From the NCBI GenBank assembly GCA_034766995.1, contig CM068317.1:7797501-7861500 (forward strand): a DNA stretch of 64,000 bases, read 5' to 3'. The DNA comes from Acanthacorydalis orientalis (lineage: Eukaryota; Arthropoda; Insecta; Megaloptera; Corydalidae). Of this stretch, positions 48,875 to 62,139 are shown one piece after another. The notes under the pieces were generated by a model. The model ran no database searches. It saw only the letters and a list, made by a program, of their open reading frames with translations, and was not told the DNA's origin. Position 1 is the stretch's first letter. Each line of letters starts with the position of its first letter. A program made the position numbers and the translations under genes.

Positions 48875-50051
48875 TACAAATTAATTCGGTACCTTTTTTA
48901 TAGAAAAGAATTTCTTCATCGAAAAATAGAATACAATTCAATACTTAAAATATCCTCCAATAGTTTATATAACGGCTGTTGGATAATAGATGAATCCCTT
49001 AGTTAAAAAAAGATGACGGCTTTGATTTGATGAAGCCGTCAATGCATTTTTATACCTCTTTCACTGTCTTAAACTTGCTATTAGTAAGGTGATGCTGGTG
49101 TGACCGGAACAAGTGATAATCTGACTGGGATAGGTCCGGTGGATACATCGCTTGGGGGAGAACTTCCCAGCCTAACGAACAAATTTGTCCTTGTTCCTTT
49201 TTCGACGTGCAGGCGAGCGTTTCCGTGCTGCAAAATAATTTTCGTCGTTCTTTCGCAGAGTTAATGGTCTTTTTTTCTTTAATTCGTCACTTAAACGGAC
49301 GAGATGTTGGTAACCCTCTGAATTTAGAGTCTGGCCAGAGTTTGAGAAACTCATAATACAGTCATCCCGTCAAATACACAATAACACCTTTTTGGTGTGG
49401 ATATTTAGTTTCGGAGTCGATGGCAATTGTTCACCTGGCGTGATTCAATGTTTGCCGTTACTTATAATTGTCATAGAAAACCCATCTTTCATCCTCGTTT
49501 ATGATTTTATGCAAAAAATCTTCCATTTTGAATCTTGTGAGTGAGGACATAACCGTATCGCATTTTATTTTTTTATTTTCGAGGCTGAGCTCATGTGGAA
49601 TTCATCGGCCTAGCTTTTGGTTTCTCCCCACCGATATCTAAAATAAGAAATTGCTTGCTGGGTAACACCGAACTGTTAAGCGAGTTACTGTTCACTTTGA
49701 GCGGAGTTTTCACTTAAAAGCTACTCATGCCTCTCTTCAAATTTTTTCGGTTGCCCGGGAAATTCTTAATCTGAAAGATGAAAGTCGTTACTCCGAAATC
49801 TTTTAAAACATTTTTTGCATGTTTTATGCTTCACAATACCTTTCCCCAATGCTCAACAAATCATCCCCGCGGTTTTTCGAACGGCATCGTGTTCACTGCT
49901 GTTTTGTAAGGTTATTCCAACTGCTTGGTCAAGTTTTATATTATTTCATATGTTAAGGTTGATTCAAAATCCAAAAACAACAAGAAATAATTTTATTTTA
50001 AAACAGAGTTATGATTGATTAAATTTAAAGGCACGGAGTTAATTTTTACAC
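48875..50051 (-). mobile_element. Nearly full-length mariner relic, family B (long copy)
   Basis: Both ends are visible: TACAAATTAATTCGGTACC at the left and the complement of TGTAAAAATTAACTCCGTGCC at the right (about 50028-50051). Minus-strand frames show, in order: ATG near 49890, VKHKTCKKC, FRSNDFHLSD, FPGQPKKFEE, GVTQQAISY, DFLHKIINEDERWVFYDNYK, SETKYPHQKGV, QTLNSEGYQHLVRLSDELKK, YPPDLSQSDYHLFRSHQHH and a C-terminal block near GIHLLS. The catalytic HDN motif is destroyed; D in SDYHLF remains. Several stops and frameshifts make it dead. It is the long relative of the deleted copies at 13.7 and 35.7 kb. Confidence 0.88.
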
Positions 50052-50059
50052 TTAACACA

Positions 50060-50520
50060 ATCTACCTTTATTTTATTTTTCTTTTTTCATTATAATACTA
50101 CTACTTATTTTTACAAATGCTGACTTATTCATTTGGAATTTTAACTATTTCTCTTATATTATCGTGATGATCTTCTTCGTTTTGAATTATCTAATTATTT
50201 TTAATGATTTTACATGAACACAAGACACAATAATAACATAAAATCATAGACTTTAATCAATATCAAATATGAATACGCAATTCAAAAAATAAAAAGTAAA
50301 TAACTGAATAGAACAGTCATTATGATATATTCAGAAACATCTCTATAAAAGACAATGTTTATATATCCTTTTATTCATTTTTCACATGTACAATTATTCT
50401 TAATTTGCATGAATTAAGATCGAATAAATGAAGATTTTACTTTGTTTCAAAGTTAGTTTTGAAATATTAAAAAAAGTTTTATTTACACGACTTACGAGTT
50501 GTATTTTAATCGAATATGTA
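50060..50520. other. AT-rich intronic sequence, no feature seen
   Basis: No repeat or coding frame noticed. Confidence 0.5.
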
Positions 50521-50524
50521 TTGA

Positions 50525-50900
50525 GTATTCACGAAAGAATACCTTTTTTACCCTCTAAACCACAAAAATAAGTTTTCTTATCAAAAATATTCAATAAATT
50601 GTTAATGATTATTTTTAATTGTCGCTAATGAGCATTTCGATGGAAACGCCTTCATCCTCGGAGATTTTTCGGCAAATTGGCACTTTGAAAATAAAAGCAC
50701 TTCTATCGAAATGCGCAAAAGCGACAATCGAAAATAATTATTAATAAATTATTGAATATTTTTGATTGAAAAATTTTGCTGTGGTTTGTGGGATGAAAAA
50801 ATAAAAAATTCGTGAAAGTGAATTTAGCTACAGTTTCAGAACTATTTTTGTGATATATTGAATTCTAAAATCACCTAAAACCACTGAGAAGGAGATTATT
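50525..50900. mobile_element. FB-2 fold-back element, most complete copy
   Basis: Arms of about 100 bp: left AAACCACAAAAATAAG, TATCAAAAATATTCAATAAA, AATTGTCGCTAATGAGCATT and TCGATGG; right CTATCGAAATGCGCAAAAGC, GACAATCG, AATTATTGAATATTTTTGAT and TGTGGTTTG. The centre (50645-50700, ACGCCTTCATCCTCGGAG) is unpaired. Sequence to about 50900 (GTGAATTTAGCTACAGTTTC and CACTGAGAAGGAG) is also shared with the copy at 41.8 kb, so the repeat unit is larger than the hairpin. Confidence 0.65.
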
Positions 50901-51238
50901 TTAAATAATAAAAATTAAATAAATTCTCAAAAAAGCAATATAATTAATTATATCGCATTTTTTATTTGTTAATATAATAATTTAATTAAATAATCGAATT
51001 TTTAAATAAAAAATCAACAATAAACTGTTAAGTATATCTGAATAACATTATCTGAATATTGAAAAATAATAAAATATCAAATTAAATACCATATATTATA
51101 TAAATTGAATAATATTTATATTTGAATTTCAATTCCTTTTAATTTAGATTATAAGAATGTATCAGTTAGTTTAATAAATTTGATCACAAAATAATTTTCT
51201 ATATTTTTATGAAAGTATTATTAAAACATGTTATATAT

Positions 51239-52293
51239 GAGGAGGATTTAAAAAGTTCGCTGCATAAATATGAAAGAATATAACTTGTGATTTTATATTA
51301 CTTTTATTTTTTAATATGACCTCCCTGAACTTCAATGGACTTCATCCGGCGATACTCCAGTCCTTTTATGCCGTCTCGAAAATCCATTTCTAGGGGATCC
51401 AACATAGCGGTTCACTGTGGCTATTAGTTCTTCGTCCTACGAAAATCGTTCACTACTAAGGAATTTTTTAAGTTTTAGGAACAAATAAAAATCAAAGGGA
51501 ACCAAATTTTGATAAAAGGCTAAATGGGGTAGCAAGTCGTATTTAAATCAAGCGGGTTTTGCTATGGATACAGCACTTATCATATCGTATGGGCAGGTGC
51601 ATTGTCCTGATGGGAAATTATTTTTTTTCTTTTTGATAAACCTGATCTTTTCTCAAGAATTGTTTCATCAAGTCGATTTAAAAGTTTAACATAATACTTT
51701 CTCGTTATTGTTTGACCTTTTAGAAGGTAGTAAATTAGCAGGATCCTTTTAGGATCCAAAAAATGAAGTTATAACTTTTACAGCGAATAAAATTAATTTT
51801 GCTTTTTTGGTGGCGAACAATCACCATGCTCCCATTTCTTTAATTTTTGTTTTGACTTTGATTGTTGTATGAAGTGTAATGGTGGGTCCAAGTCTCATCT
51901 TTAATCACAAATTGTCGGATAAGCTCAGTTATATCTCTCTTAAATCGATCCAAACACTCTTCAGAATTTTTTTTCCATTGTGTTTATGATCAATATGAAA
52001 ACTTGGCACCCATTTTCTAGATAGCTTTTTCATACCTAACTCTTCATTTAGGATGTGATATACGCATTCATCTGAGACACACATAACCTTAGCATCTTTT
52101 TTTGACAAAAAAACTTTATCACCATACGATGTTCAGCTTTGTCCATTCCAACAATGGTACAGAAAGAACTTTATTTAAATTGATGTTTGCTACAAACTGC
52201 TCGCCATATTAATTATAAATTAATATGTCGCCACAAATATTTAAAATATTACTACCACATACATTATGTCGCGAACTGTTCAAATCATCCTTA
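51239..52293 (-). mobile_element. Mariner relic with both terminal repeats (Mos1-like)
   Basis: Terminal repeats GAGGAGGATTTAAAAAGTTC (51239-) and the complement of AAGGATGATTTGAACAGTTC (to 52292) are each next to TA. The minus strand gives MDKAEHRMVIKFFCQKK (N-terminus), a deletion, then VMCVSDECVYHILNEELGM, KDETWTHHYTS, LLNRLDETILEKRSGLSKRK and ISHQDNAPAHT. The HQDN catalytic Asp is retained; the block around the third Asp (expected near 51530) is scrambled by frameshifts. Dead copy. Confidence 0.85.
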
Positions 52294-52522
52294 TATATGT
52301 GTATATATATAATAAGTACATAAAAATATATATCTCATACATAATTTAAATATATTTTTATATATTATCATATAAAAGCACTAATTTTAAATTATTTTAG
52401 AAGAAAGAGAAAAATCTCATAACGTTTTAAATGTCAAATGTCGGTTTTATCTTTAAAAATTATTTTTACAAATTTTCTATATAAAATGATTTCAAAATAA
52501 CTCTTGACAGATAGTTTTTTAA

Positions 52523-52526
<4 letters not shown>

Positions 52527-52573
<47 letters not shown>

Positions 52574-52591
52574 CACATTTATATACACTTA

Positions 52592-52625
<34 letters not shown>
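52527..52625. repeat. Two (TA)n microsatellites
   Basis: Runs at 52527-52565 and 52593-52625 with a short unique spacer. Confidence 0.95.
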
Positions 52626-52628
<3 letters not shown>

Positions 52629-53280
52629 TATATATTTGCATAATTGATGTCGTCATATCTCAATGTATATTTATATAATCATCATTTCACTAATGTACTT
52701 GAAAAATATACAATATTAGAAGCACAATGACAATTTAGTTACGTCAAACATATATCTTCTTTATATTACGTTATAAAAAATATATCTTTTTGTCAGTTTT
52801 TGTGAACATTTTGTTTCGTGGCTCGAACAACGTCATGTTACTTAATGGTTATTACAGGCTTAGTGTAATAATCCGCTTGTAATAGGACGAAGAATTTTTT
52901 CCGTAAGAAAGAATACATGTATGGATAAAAAAAATGTCGTGGTTATAAAGAACACCTATATCTATAAGAGTTGGTCTAATATTAGATAGATATTCTTTCG
53001 TAACAAGGGTAATTTTCATATTTGTTGTTATTATAGTGTAATGTTTTATGGTATATAAATAGTTTTGTTTATTATTTTCTTCTTCATTTTTTCATTTCAA
53101 TGATATGAATGTATGAAATGTTGAACATTGAAAACATAATATTTCTTCTGACATTTTCAACGTTAACTTTATTTTTATTATTATATTTTGTGCAAAATTT
53201 GATAAAAAAATAACATGCTCGAAAGTATTATTCATTTATTATTATTTTAATTTATTTTGTAGAGAAATACTGAAATTATG

Positions 53281-54150
53281 AGGGCAATGCCAAACATATT
53301 CGGTCTAGGTAAAAAGGACCGTTAGTAAAAATAAACAAGATTGTACTATTTTTTTATATAATTTCCTTTAACTTCAATAAATTTTTACAGACATTAATTA
53401 TCAATTCTTTATCCTTATAAAAATAATATTCCCATTTCGTGTTAATCTCTTGCCTTATGATTTAATTCGCGACAGCTCGTGCCATAATCAAGCCGAATAA
53501 CGAGTCTCAAATGATATTATATGGCAAGGGGTTAAGTAATCAAATACCACTATTTTCAACTCATTGTGATTTTGAAAACGTTGTCCATGTAAATTTTTTT
53601 TCAATTCACCAAAAGGTAGGAATCTCTAAAGGCCATGTCTAGACTGTAAGGTGGGTGGTCAAATTCGTGGAAGCTCCAGTCCTGAATAACAGTATGAACT
53701 GGTGTAATGTTTATGCAGTGTGAACTAGTGTGTCGCACTCCTTTTGTTAATTTTTCACACTGTTTTTCATGAATATTTATATATTATATATTATTCCGAA
53801 ATTTATGCAACATTGATCTTGCTCTTCCTAAAATCTAAGAAGAAAATATCCTTGTAATCCCAAAAAACTGTGCCCATTATCTATTTTTAGATTAAAACAC
53901 CTTGGTTTTACTTGTGGGGACGGAAGTCACCTACTCGCTTCTATTCTATATATTATCTTTTAAACAGAGGATCATAGTAAATGACCATCGTTTCATCCTC
54001 TGTTACAATGGACTTGATTAGTAATCTTTCAAATCAAATCAGATAATTGTTTAACATAACTCTCTGAAAATGATAACCTTGTCATCAGATTGCGTATACA
54101 CAACAGCCAGAAATTATCAATAATAATTCGTTAAACATATTTGATCAAAG
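53281..54150 (-). mobile_element. Mariner-superfamily relic, separate lineage
   Basis: The minus strand reads LLIKSIVTEDETMVIYYDP near 53990, then a GHSFLGLQGYFLL-type block (from the KVMATIFWD..GILL region), LTKGV near 53740, and FHEFDHPPYSLDMA with LHGQRFQNHNELK near 53590-53660. The first catalytic Asp (EDET) is present and the HDN motif is lost. Ends are approximate; GAGGGCAATGCCAAACATATT at the left may be the 3' terminus. Confidence 0.7.
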
Positions 54151-54199
54151 AAATGTTTTTTTTGTGGAATGAGTGAACAATGTATTTATAAAAGTGAAT

Positions 54200-56230
54200 T
54201 TAGGCAAGGTTGTGATAAATCTACTAACTAAATAAAAATTCAATTAAATTTAGTATTAAAAACCAAATTTTTTAAAGAAAAATTAAAAAAAGAGTAAGTA
54301 AAATTTTTGTGAATAGGAAAAATATATAATCTGTATATATAAAAGCAGTACAATAAAGCGAAAAAAATAAATTTAAATCAGTACATATTTTTATAATCAC
54401 GTTGTCTAAATAAAAAAATCCATGCAGTTCGATGTAAGTACTAATATTTAAAAAAAATGAAAGGTATATATAGTGAGTTGTATGATATGGGTTAATAACA
54501 CATAATTAGATAAAAGATATAGTGATATAGAAATACAGATTTCAAGCTCATTAAAAATGACTTTGTATTGGAATAACTTCAATACATGTAAATATTTTTA
54601 ATATTTATAAACATATGATTTAAAAAAATAGAAAAAGATACGTGAACAGTAAATAAATAAAATTTAATGCCAAAATGAATAAATGTAAAATAATTTATAA
54701 AATTATATTACATCCCTTTACATGTGCCAGTGCGTATATACGTTCGTATAGAGAAAACTTCTAAGAAAAACCGCATCGAAAATTTGACGTGAATAGTGAT
54801 ATACTCGAGCCCACAAGGAAACTTTAACAAAGTAAACACAACACTCAATTTCCCTGTCCTTTTTCAACGAAAATATATACCTGTACGTGAATTTCCCAAA
54901 AGGCCGATTGGTGAATTGTCACAAGAACGCATAAGTTTAAAATATTGCGGTCGCAGAAAGTTGCAAAGATGATGAAGTTCACAATCAGGACCGGAGTTGA
55001 AATGCTATTTTTACATATTTGAAAAACAAAGTGATTATTATATCATTTAACACTTATTTTTATTATCAATATTTTCGTGTTTTTTAAATATGTTGCTTTT
55101 AAAACATGTGTTTTTCGCTTAATTGAGTAATGAACGAACTACAATTAAAAAGTATATTATCTATAAATATATTTATATGCATTTTTAAAACATAATTATT
55201 TATTCTCCTATTAAATATATTCAACCTGTTAATTAAATTTACTTCAATTATATTATTCTCAATTTTCATTTTATTAAAAGTATTAAAAATATAGAAAACC
55301 TTATATTATGTGTCCAATTTCATACAATACCTAAATAATTAATATTAATATAAAATCATTCTGAGAATTTTAGCATCTCCTTTAAAATACTCATTAATAG
55401 TAATCAAAAATATTAAGTAATCAATTTCTGAACAGAAGAGATTTTTCGTGGTTTATCCAGTGAGTAATAAATTCATTTGTAAAAAGATGACGAATTTATT
55501 TTCTTGTAAATAACAAAATATTTATTCTTAAATACGATAATTTTCAATATTTGTATATTCTTTCTTCTTTATACATTTTTCTGACACAATAAACACACAA
55601 CTAAAGAAAAATAAAAAATAGGAAATAAAGTTATTTCAAACTTTTGACTAGCTTCTTTCATTCAAATACTTGACTGAATATATTCTATTTATTTTCTTGT
55701 TTGTCGTAAATATTTTATTTCTTTACATTTTTACATATGAAAATTCTATTCCAAATTTAATATTTCCTCAGTGAAGTTATCTCGAGAATATAAACAGAAA
55801 TTAAAAATAAACATTGTGATATCTTATAATTCTTATTTAATGTCATTACATTATCTTAACTATTCTTAGTAAGAAAATATTTCTTTTCGTACTCAAGGGA
55901 TTATTTTAAATCTTTTGTTAATTCTATAAATTTTAACAAACATTTTCATCATATTTCATTTTAGAAATGAGAATGGAGATCCATGCAATTCATAAAATAA
56001 AAATTAAGTACGGTTCTAAATTCTAGCTAAAAAATTATTACAATTGTAGAACAAAGTTCATGTATTATTTATTAAAATCATAAAATTTAATTAATATATA
56101 ACTTTATATTTCAACAGAGGGAAAATTTTCAAGACAAAATAAAATAATCGGTTTATTACATTACGGAAATTAACTTAATCCTCAAAATACTGAATGTTCA
56201 TTACAAAAACATTTTTTTAACTCTCGTACA
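54200..56230. other. Mostly AT-rich intronic sequence
   Basis: A small CpG-containing patch occurs at about 54725-54985 (GTGCGTATATACGTTCG, CTCGAGCCC, ATTGCGGTCGC). Otherwise no feature seen. Confidence 0.5.
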
Positions 56231-56249
56231 TAATTTCTCTCTTCCTCTA

Positions 56250-56251
56250 TG

Positions 56252-56304
<53 letters not shown>

Positions 56305-56344
56305 ATATATATATATATATATAAATATGTATATATATATATAT
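56250..56344. repeat. Compound (TA)n microsatellite, about 95 bp
   Basis: TA runs with CT, AAAT and TGT interruptions. Confidence 0.95.
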
Positions 56345-56664
56345 AAACTGATGTGTATACAATTTTATGGTAATCTTTGTTTGGAAAACATAAACCTAAT
56401 AATATAATTTTTCCTATTCAAGACAAATCGAAAAAAATATATATAAAAAGAAAAAAGAAGACGAAATAACGGATAATATCAAATAAGAAACCATGTCCAG
56501 TAAAGTATAAAGAAATCAAAGAGAACTTTTGTATAAAATGTATAAATTGAGGGCGTGTGTACTGAGAATTGTGTTGTATTTTCAAAGAAAAAATTTACAT
56601 TTTCCAAGACGAATGTACGAATACTAAACGTGATTTAGATTCAATATATACATATTATATTCAG

Positions 56665-56667
<3 letters not shown>

Positions 56668-56717
<50 letters not shown>
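56668..56717. repeat. (TA)n microsatellite, about 50 bp
   Basis: TA run with one G interruption near its end. Confidence 0.95.
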
Positions 56718-56913
56718 CTTTTGAATATGGTCTTCTTTTTAAAGTAGAAATGACTAGTCTTGTTTCATCAATTTAAAAAAAATGTCGCTACTCTGAACAA
56801 TAAAAAATAATTTAAATTAAAACGATTAATTTTTAATATTAAAATGATATTACTCCTGTATAAATCTGAAACATATTGTCGAACTGTATTTTTATAAAAT
56901 CAAATTTATATAT

Positions 56914-58227
56914 GAGGTTTGGTAATTTAATTCTCGGATTGGTTCAATGAAAGGCAACACAGTTTAAAAAACTTAATAAATGTTTGATATTTATCCAAAT
57001 TAATCTCTGATCACTTTAATCGACTTATTCGACGTTTTAAAAGTTTTTGAAAACAGTCGACAGAGGCATCCGAAGACATTGTTTTCTATTCAGCGGTTAC
57101 ATTTTTTTTAATATCTTCTACATCCTGCAATTGTTTTCTTTTGAGAACAGTTTTCTGCTTAGGAAAGATAAAAAGTCTGCTGGTACCAAGTCAAGTGAAT
57201 AGGTTGGATGATTGATCTCAACAACGCTGTTTCATGAAAAATGACTTTACAATCGGTGCAGAAACAGCAAGTGCATTGTCATGCAATAAGAACAAACTAC
57301 CATTTTCTCTAAACTGCGGTCACACTCGCGAAACGGGTGGCAATAATCTCTTCGTCACTTTAATGTAGAATACACTATTAACTATTTGTCCTTCAAGCAC
57401 AAATTATTTATGAATCACAGCCTATTTATAGAAAAATGTAATCAGTATGGCTTTCGTTGTGGATTTTTGGAAACTTAATTTTTTAGTTCTTAGTGATGAT
57501 TTTCCAATCCACTGCACACTCTGGCGTTTCGTCTAAGGATCGTTCTGAAACGCCAATAACTCATCACCAATGACAATTCAATTAAGAAACTATGACAATA
57601 CTATGCTACAATAATGATAATGCTATAAATATGAATAAAATCTGCGTACGATGCACAACACTTCTCAGTTTTTACTCATCCGTAAGACTTTGCAGGATGA
57701 ACTTTGCACAGATCTTTCTCTTTCCCAAATCTTAATGTAAAATTTGTCGAATCCTCTCCTCATTAATATTAAACTCATCTGCCATCATTCGGAAGGTCAT
57801 TCAGTGATCTTTTGCCACAATTTCATTAACTTTTACGAATCTGCATATCAAGTGTCGAAGGACGCCCGGTTCTTAGGTTATTTTGAACATCCGTATGTCT
57901 ATCTTTGAAATGTTTAAGCCATTCAAACACTCTAGCACAAACTAAGGTGTTATCATCGTGCACAGTTTTCAACATTTCATAACTTTCTTTTACTGTTTTC
58001 CCTAATTTACATTAAAATTTATTATCCAATCGTTTCTCTATGTCGACTGACAAAAACACGATATACGTATTTGCTTCCTACGCAAAAATTAACATCTGTT
58101 CGATCTTTGCTTGAAGACTCTCTTTTGATAAAACTGTAAATTATTACATGCTGCTTTACTTTTGTTGTAATTTCACATGACTTCAATACGTTGCAGCGTC
58201 AATCCGGAAATGAAATTGCCAAACCTC
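56914..58227 (-). mobile_element. Nearly full-length mariner relic with terminal repeats (1.31 kb)
   Basis: Terminal repeats GAGGTTTGGTAATTTAATT (56914-) and the complement of GAGGTTTGGCAATTTCATT (to 58227). The minus strand shows, in order: KLGKTVKESYEMLKTVHDDN, ARVFEWLKHFKDRHTDVQNN, RTGRPSTLDMQ, RMMADEFNINEERIRQ, ICAKF, a GDELLAFQNDP block, VIHK..FVLEG, LLHDNALAV and LDLVPADFLSF. All three catalytic Asp positions (GDE, HDN, PADF) can be seen, though stops and frameshifts break the frame. The type matches the mariner lineage that gave vertebrate FLJ37770/GVQW3-like proteins. A full mariner is about 1.3 kb, so little has been lost. Confidence 0.88.
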
Positions 58228-58277
58228 GTTAATAGTAATAAAATTTATGAAGTTAGTTTAAACACACACACACTCTT

Positions 58278-58300
58278 ATATATATATATATATATATATA
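58278..58300. repeat. Short (TA)n microsatellite after a (CA) tract
   Basis: A CA tract at 58261-58273, then a TA run. Confidence 0.9.
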
Positions 58301-58498
58301 GTGTATAAACATTATGATTTTATTTAAATATTTTGTGGACGTTAGCGCTACCGTATACATAAAGTATAAAGAAAATCTTTACAATTTGTTTCAAACGACT
58401 TGTATGCTATGTAAACCTGGGAGCTATTCAGAAAATTTCTATATTTATTTAAAATTGCTATAAGTATCAGCCAAAGTAAAACATATAGAATAAATCTT

Positions 58499-58525
58499 AT
58501 TATATATATATATATATATATATAA
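58499..58525. repeat. Short (TA)n microsatellite
   Basis: Pure TA run. Confidence 0.9.
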
Positions 58526-58769
58526 ATACACGCATGTTTCATTTTAAATACTTGTATTGCTTCGAGAGCCAACCTTTCCAACACACTCCACATTGCCGAG
58601 GGATACAAAACGAAATATGTTCGTAATAGACATTGTTGGAACCAGTCAGTATTTGCCTGAAGTAAATATAGAAACCACGAATAATACCATTCAGTGTACA
58701 CACGTTTCCGATAAAATCCTTGACCTTCTGAAGTGTACAAATTTTTAAATCTTATAAAACTATGTACAA

Positions 58770-58933
<164 letters not shown>

Positions 58934-59439
58934 CAATATCTGAAAGTGAAATGTGAGATAGTTATCGTTTATTTTTCGTACATCAAATAATTTTTCATAT
59001 TCAGTAATTTCCTGAGCATAAAGACATGAATTTAATATTAATTATATTGTATTTGAAACTAAAGTCACAAAAGGGTCTATTAAAACAATTAATTAAGTTG
59101 TGTGTTTTTTTATTAAGCTTAAATAGGTTATTACGAAATACAAAACATTTTCTCTTGTAAAATATTTTTTATACATAACATTTTAGATTCATAATTATAT
59201 ATGTATGTATATATATGTACAAAAATTAAAAAAGGTTCTATTCATACTTTTGAAATATGTTTAATAAATAATGAATTATTTGAACAAGCGTCTCTGTTTC
59301 ACGAACAAGTAATTATCTTCAATTAATATTATTTCTTTCCTATCTAGAATATATTTTTTTATAAAACCCCATTTTCAGACATACGTTAGTATGTATGTTT
59401 TTTTTATAAGAATATCTCTAAATTATGAAACTTTATACG

Positions 59440-59800
59440 CAAAAGCTTATGTGTTCGAAAGTGTATAAGCAACCTGCAGCTTTCGTACGATGTTGTCTGC
59501 CTATGTACATATTCTAGCATACACGCAAGCATACAATGTATGTATACATAAATGTGTTTGTATATAAAGTCAGGAACAAACCTGCTTTTGCATGTTGATA
59601 GAAGAGATCATGAATTATACATTAACTTCAAACGAATGAAATTTCATCAAATATGCTATAATACGGCCAGTTTTCCTTAAACGAAACTTCAAACAATGAG
59701 GTATTTCTATGTGACGGCGGTGGAAAAAAATCTGTTGAATACATTGTTTTTGGATTAAAGTGGTGTCAGAGGAGTAAAAAAATGTACATTTTGTATAAAA
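59440..59800. other. Mixed-composition island
   Basis: Contains ACCTGCAGCTTTCGTACGATG, ATACACGCAAGCATACA, AATACGGCCAG and GTGACGGCGGTGG. No coding or repeat match. Confidence 0.35.
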
Positions 59801-59809
59801 CTACATGGT

Positions 59810-60780
59810 GTAACCTGAAATTACATAATCTAATAAAAAAATATTCGTATCGTTCGTGTAAGTGTATATTGTTGTGTAAATAATACATTTTTAATTCTGC
59901 TAGGTAAAAAATTAAACAGCGGTTTTAAATTCTTACATAATTGACTCAACAAAAACATGTTTTTAAATGAAGTAACCAAGCAGGTAGTTTTCATTATATG
60001 TCATTATAAAATGTTTCATTATATCAAACCGAGTTTAGTGACATAACCTATCTTACATTAAGAAATTAATTGTCTTTTGTGCATGAAAAGTCTCGAAATA
60101 ACCTACTTAACTAAGTTGAGAACATCTTTTCAATGTGTCAATATTTTTCACGTTTAACAGTATTCAGAAGTTAAAGTTAAATTAATCTACTTATATTTCA
60201 AATAGTATTAACCTTTTGATACAGTTTATATACGGTATTATATATATTGCTCTATAAAGGAATTCACTCAGAATTTACATCATTTTTAATTTTACTAATA
60301 TTTTTTTGAATATATACGACCAGAAAAAATATTTATAGTTTATTGGACAAAAAAAGAATTCGTTTGAGATTTATAACTTATTTAACGAGTTTGGTTTTCA
60401 AACTAAATTATATTAATTATTTTTAATTATAACTTATGAGTATTTTGATAAATATTTTACCTTTAAAATAATGTTAAGTTATAAAAAAAGAGAAAACAAA
60501 AAAAAATGAAATTTCTGGTTCTAAGTACAATGACATCATCAAATTATTTTATATTTATACAATGCAGTTTACTGATGTTATAGAGATGCTAATTAGGAAA
60601 ATGTGAAAATACTTGTTAATAAAGGAAAAAATGAAATATCCAATAGTTGTATTAATTATTTAGTGAGAATATTTATTAATAATTAATGAAACTTTTTTGT
60701 GATAGCTAAAGATCTATTTTATATAATATTTTGTTTGCACTATTTAAAAAAAAATAAAAACTCTCCAACAATATTGTTCA
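59810..60780. other. AT-rich intronic sequence, no feature seen
   Basis: No repeat or plausible frame noticed. Confidence 0.5.
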
Positions 60781-60879
60781 TATATTCTATTCATCAAGTA
60801 TTCCATGTAGATTTATAATATCTCTGTGCTTTGCTGAAATCCAAAAGAAATGATTTGAATTATAATCATTGAAACAGAA

Positions 60880-61330
60880 TCCATTGCATCGTTCAAATAA
60901 CAATCTCTCATGCTGTGAATACATATCGACGGAGTCGTTCCGAAGACCCTGAACGTACGTACGTCGTACAATAAATTCATTTAATATGCTTTTGTAGTTC
61001 GAACGCCCACCTTCGACGCAATGTAACAGCACTCGGAGCGAGTTTTTCCTCGGTCGCAGTAACTGCGTGCCCTGCGGTACCAGCGGCGACGTGTTTGCAT
61101 GTTAGCTGCCACGCCTGGACAGACGCTAGACAGGAAATGTATGTGAAAATTCCTTGTGGATAGTTCACAGTTTACCACGTACGACCCATGTTAAGCCAAT
61201 AGAAGATGAAAGCCGTACGGATCGTAGAATTATTTCGCTTTAAACTGAATCGACTTGGAGTATTTCTGTGTTTGTGTGTTCAAATATAGACGAAATATTC
61301 AGGACAGAAACGTAGATTAGTACAATTGAA
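60880..61330. other. CpG-rich island with CCAAT motif
   Basis: Dense CpG (CGACGGAGTCGTTCCG, GAACGTACGTACGTCG, TCGGAGCGAG, CAGCGGCGACG). GCCAATAG lies at 61196-61203. Three overlapping minus-strand frames of 63-81 codons cross it, none recognisable. It resembles a promoter or enhancer more than coding sequence. Confidence 0.45.
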
Positions 61331-61557
61331 TTGGTGAATGTGTTTCGAAATATAGGTTTGCTTATATGTGATATATAGGAATTCACGTGTTTTAAAATAA
61401 ACGGGTATAATTTGAAACTAACAAGAGACATAATGACATAAAAGAGATTTCGTATTTAGAGAAATTACTAAAAAGGTAACGGACGGGCTTTCATCTACCA
61501 GTAGATTAATTAAAAGTAGTTTGATAATTATATTAAAAGACACACATTAATTATAAA

Positions 61558-61558
61558 C

Positions 61559-61605
<47 letters not shown>
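61558..61605. repeat. (TA)n microsatellite, about 48 bp
   Basis: Pure TA run. Confidence 0.95.
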
Positions 61606-61608
<3 letters not shown>

Positions 61609-61835
61609 CATGCCTATAATTAAAAGGTTACGTTCTTATTAAGTTTTATAAATAAAATCTAACATTTGAATACCATATAAATTCCAATAATGTATAAATG
61701 TGTAATTTAAAATGAAATATTTTTCGAATAAAAATGTTTATATAAGACAGTATACTTTAAACAAACACGTTTGTTAAATATCGGGTCTTTATTAAATTTT
61801 TTTTAAATTTTATCATTCAGTTATGAAATAATTTA

Positions 61836-61853
61836 ATATATATATATATATGA

Positions 61854-61890
<37 letters not shown>

Positions 61891-61970
61891 TGTACATATA
61901 TGTGTAAATATGTATATATGTACATATGTATATATATATATATATATGTACATATATGTATATATATATA
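61836..61970. repeat. Compound (TA)n(TG)n microsatellite, about 135 bp
   Basis: TA runs broken by GTAC, ATGT and GAAT interruptions. Confidence 0.95.
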
Positions 61971-62139
61971 AACTATTCTTCGAACATCTTTTTATTACCT
62001 AAAAACATAAGTCCCCCCAACGACAAATATTAATAAACGAATAGTCCCTTAACTCACAATATACTATTTTTTTGTATTGCTTTTAATTGATTAATTATGT
62101 TGTCATTCAAGACCTGTTTTACTTTCATAAATAAATTCT

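Noticed and set aside
49815..50018. 67-codon plus-strand frame
   Set aside because: Antisense to the 5' part of the family B mariner relic.
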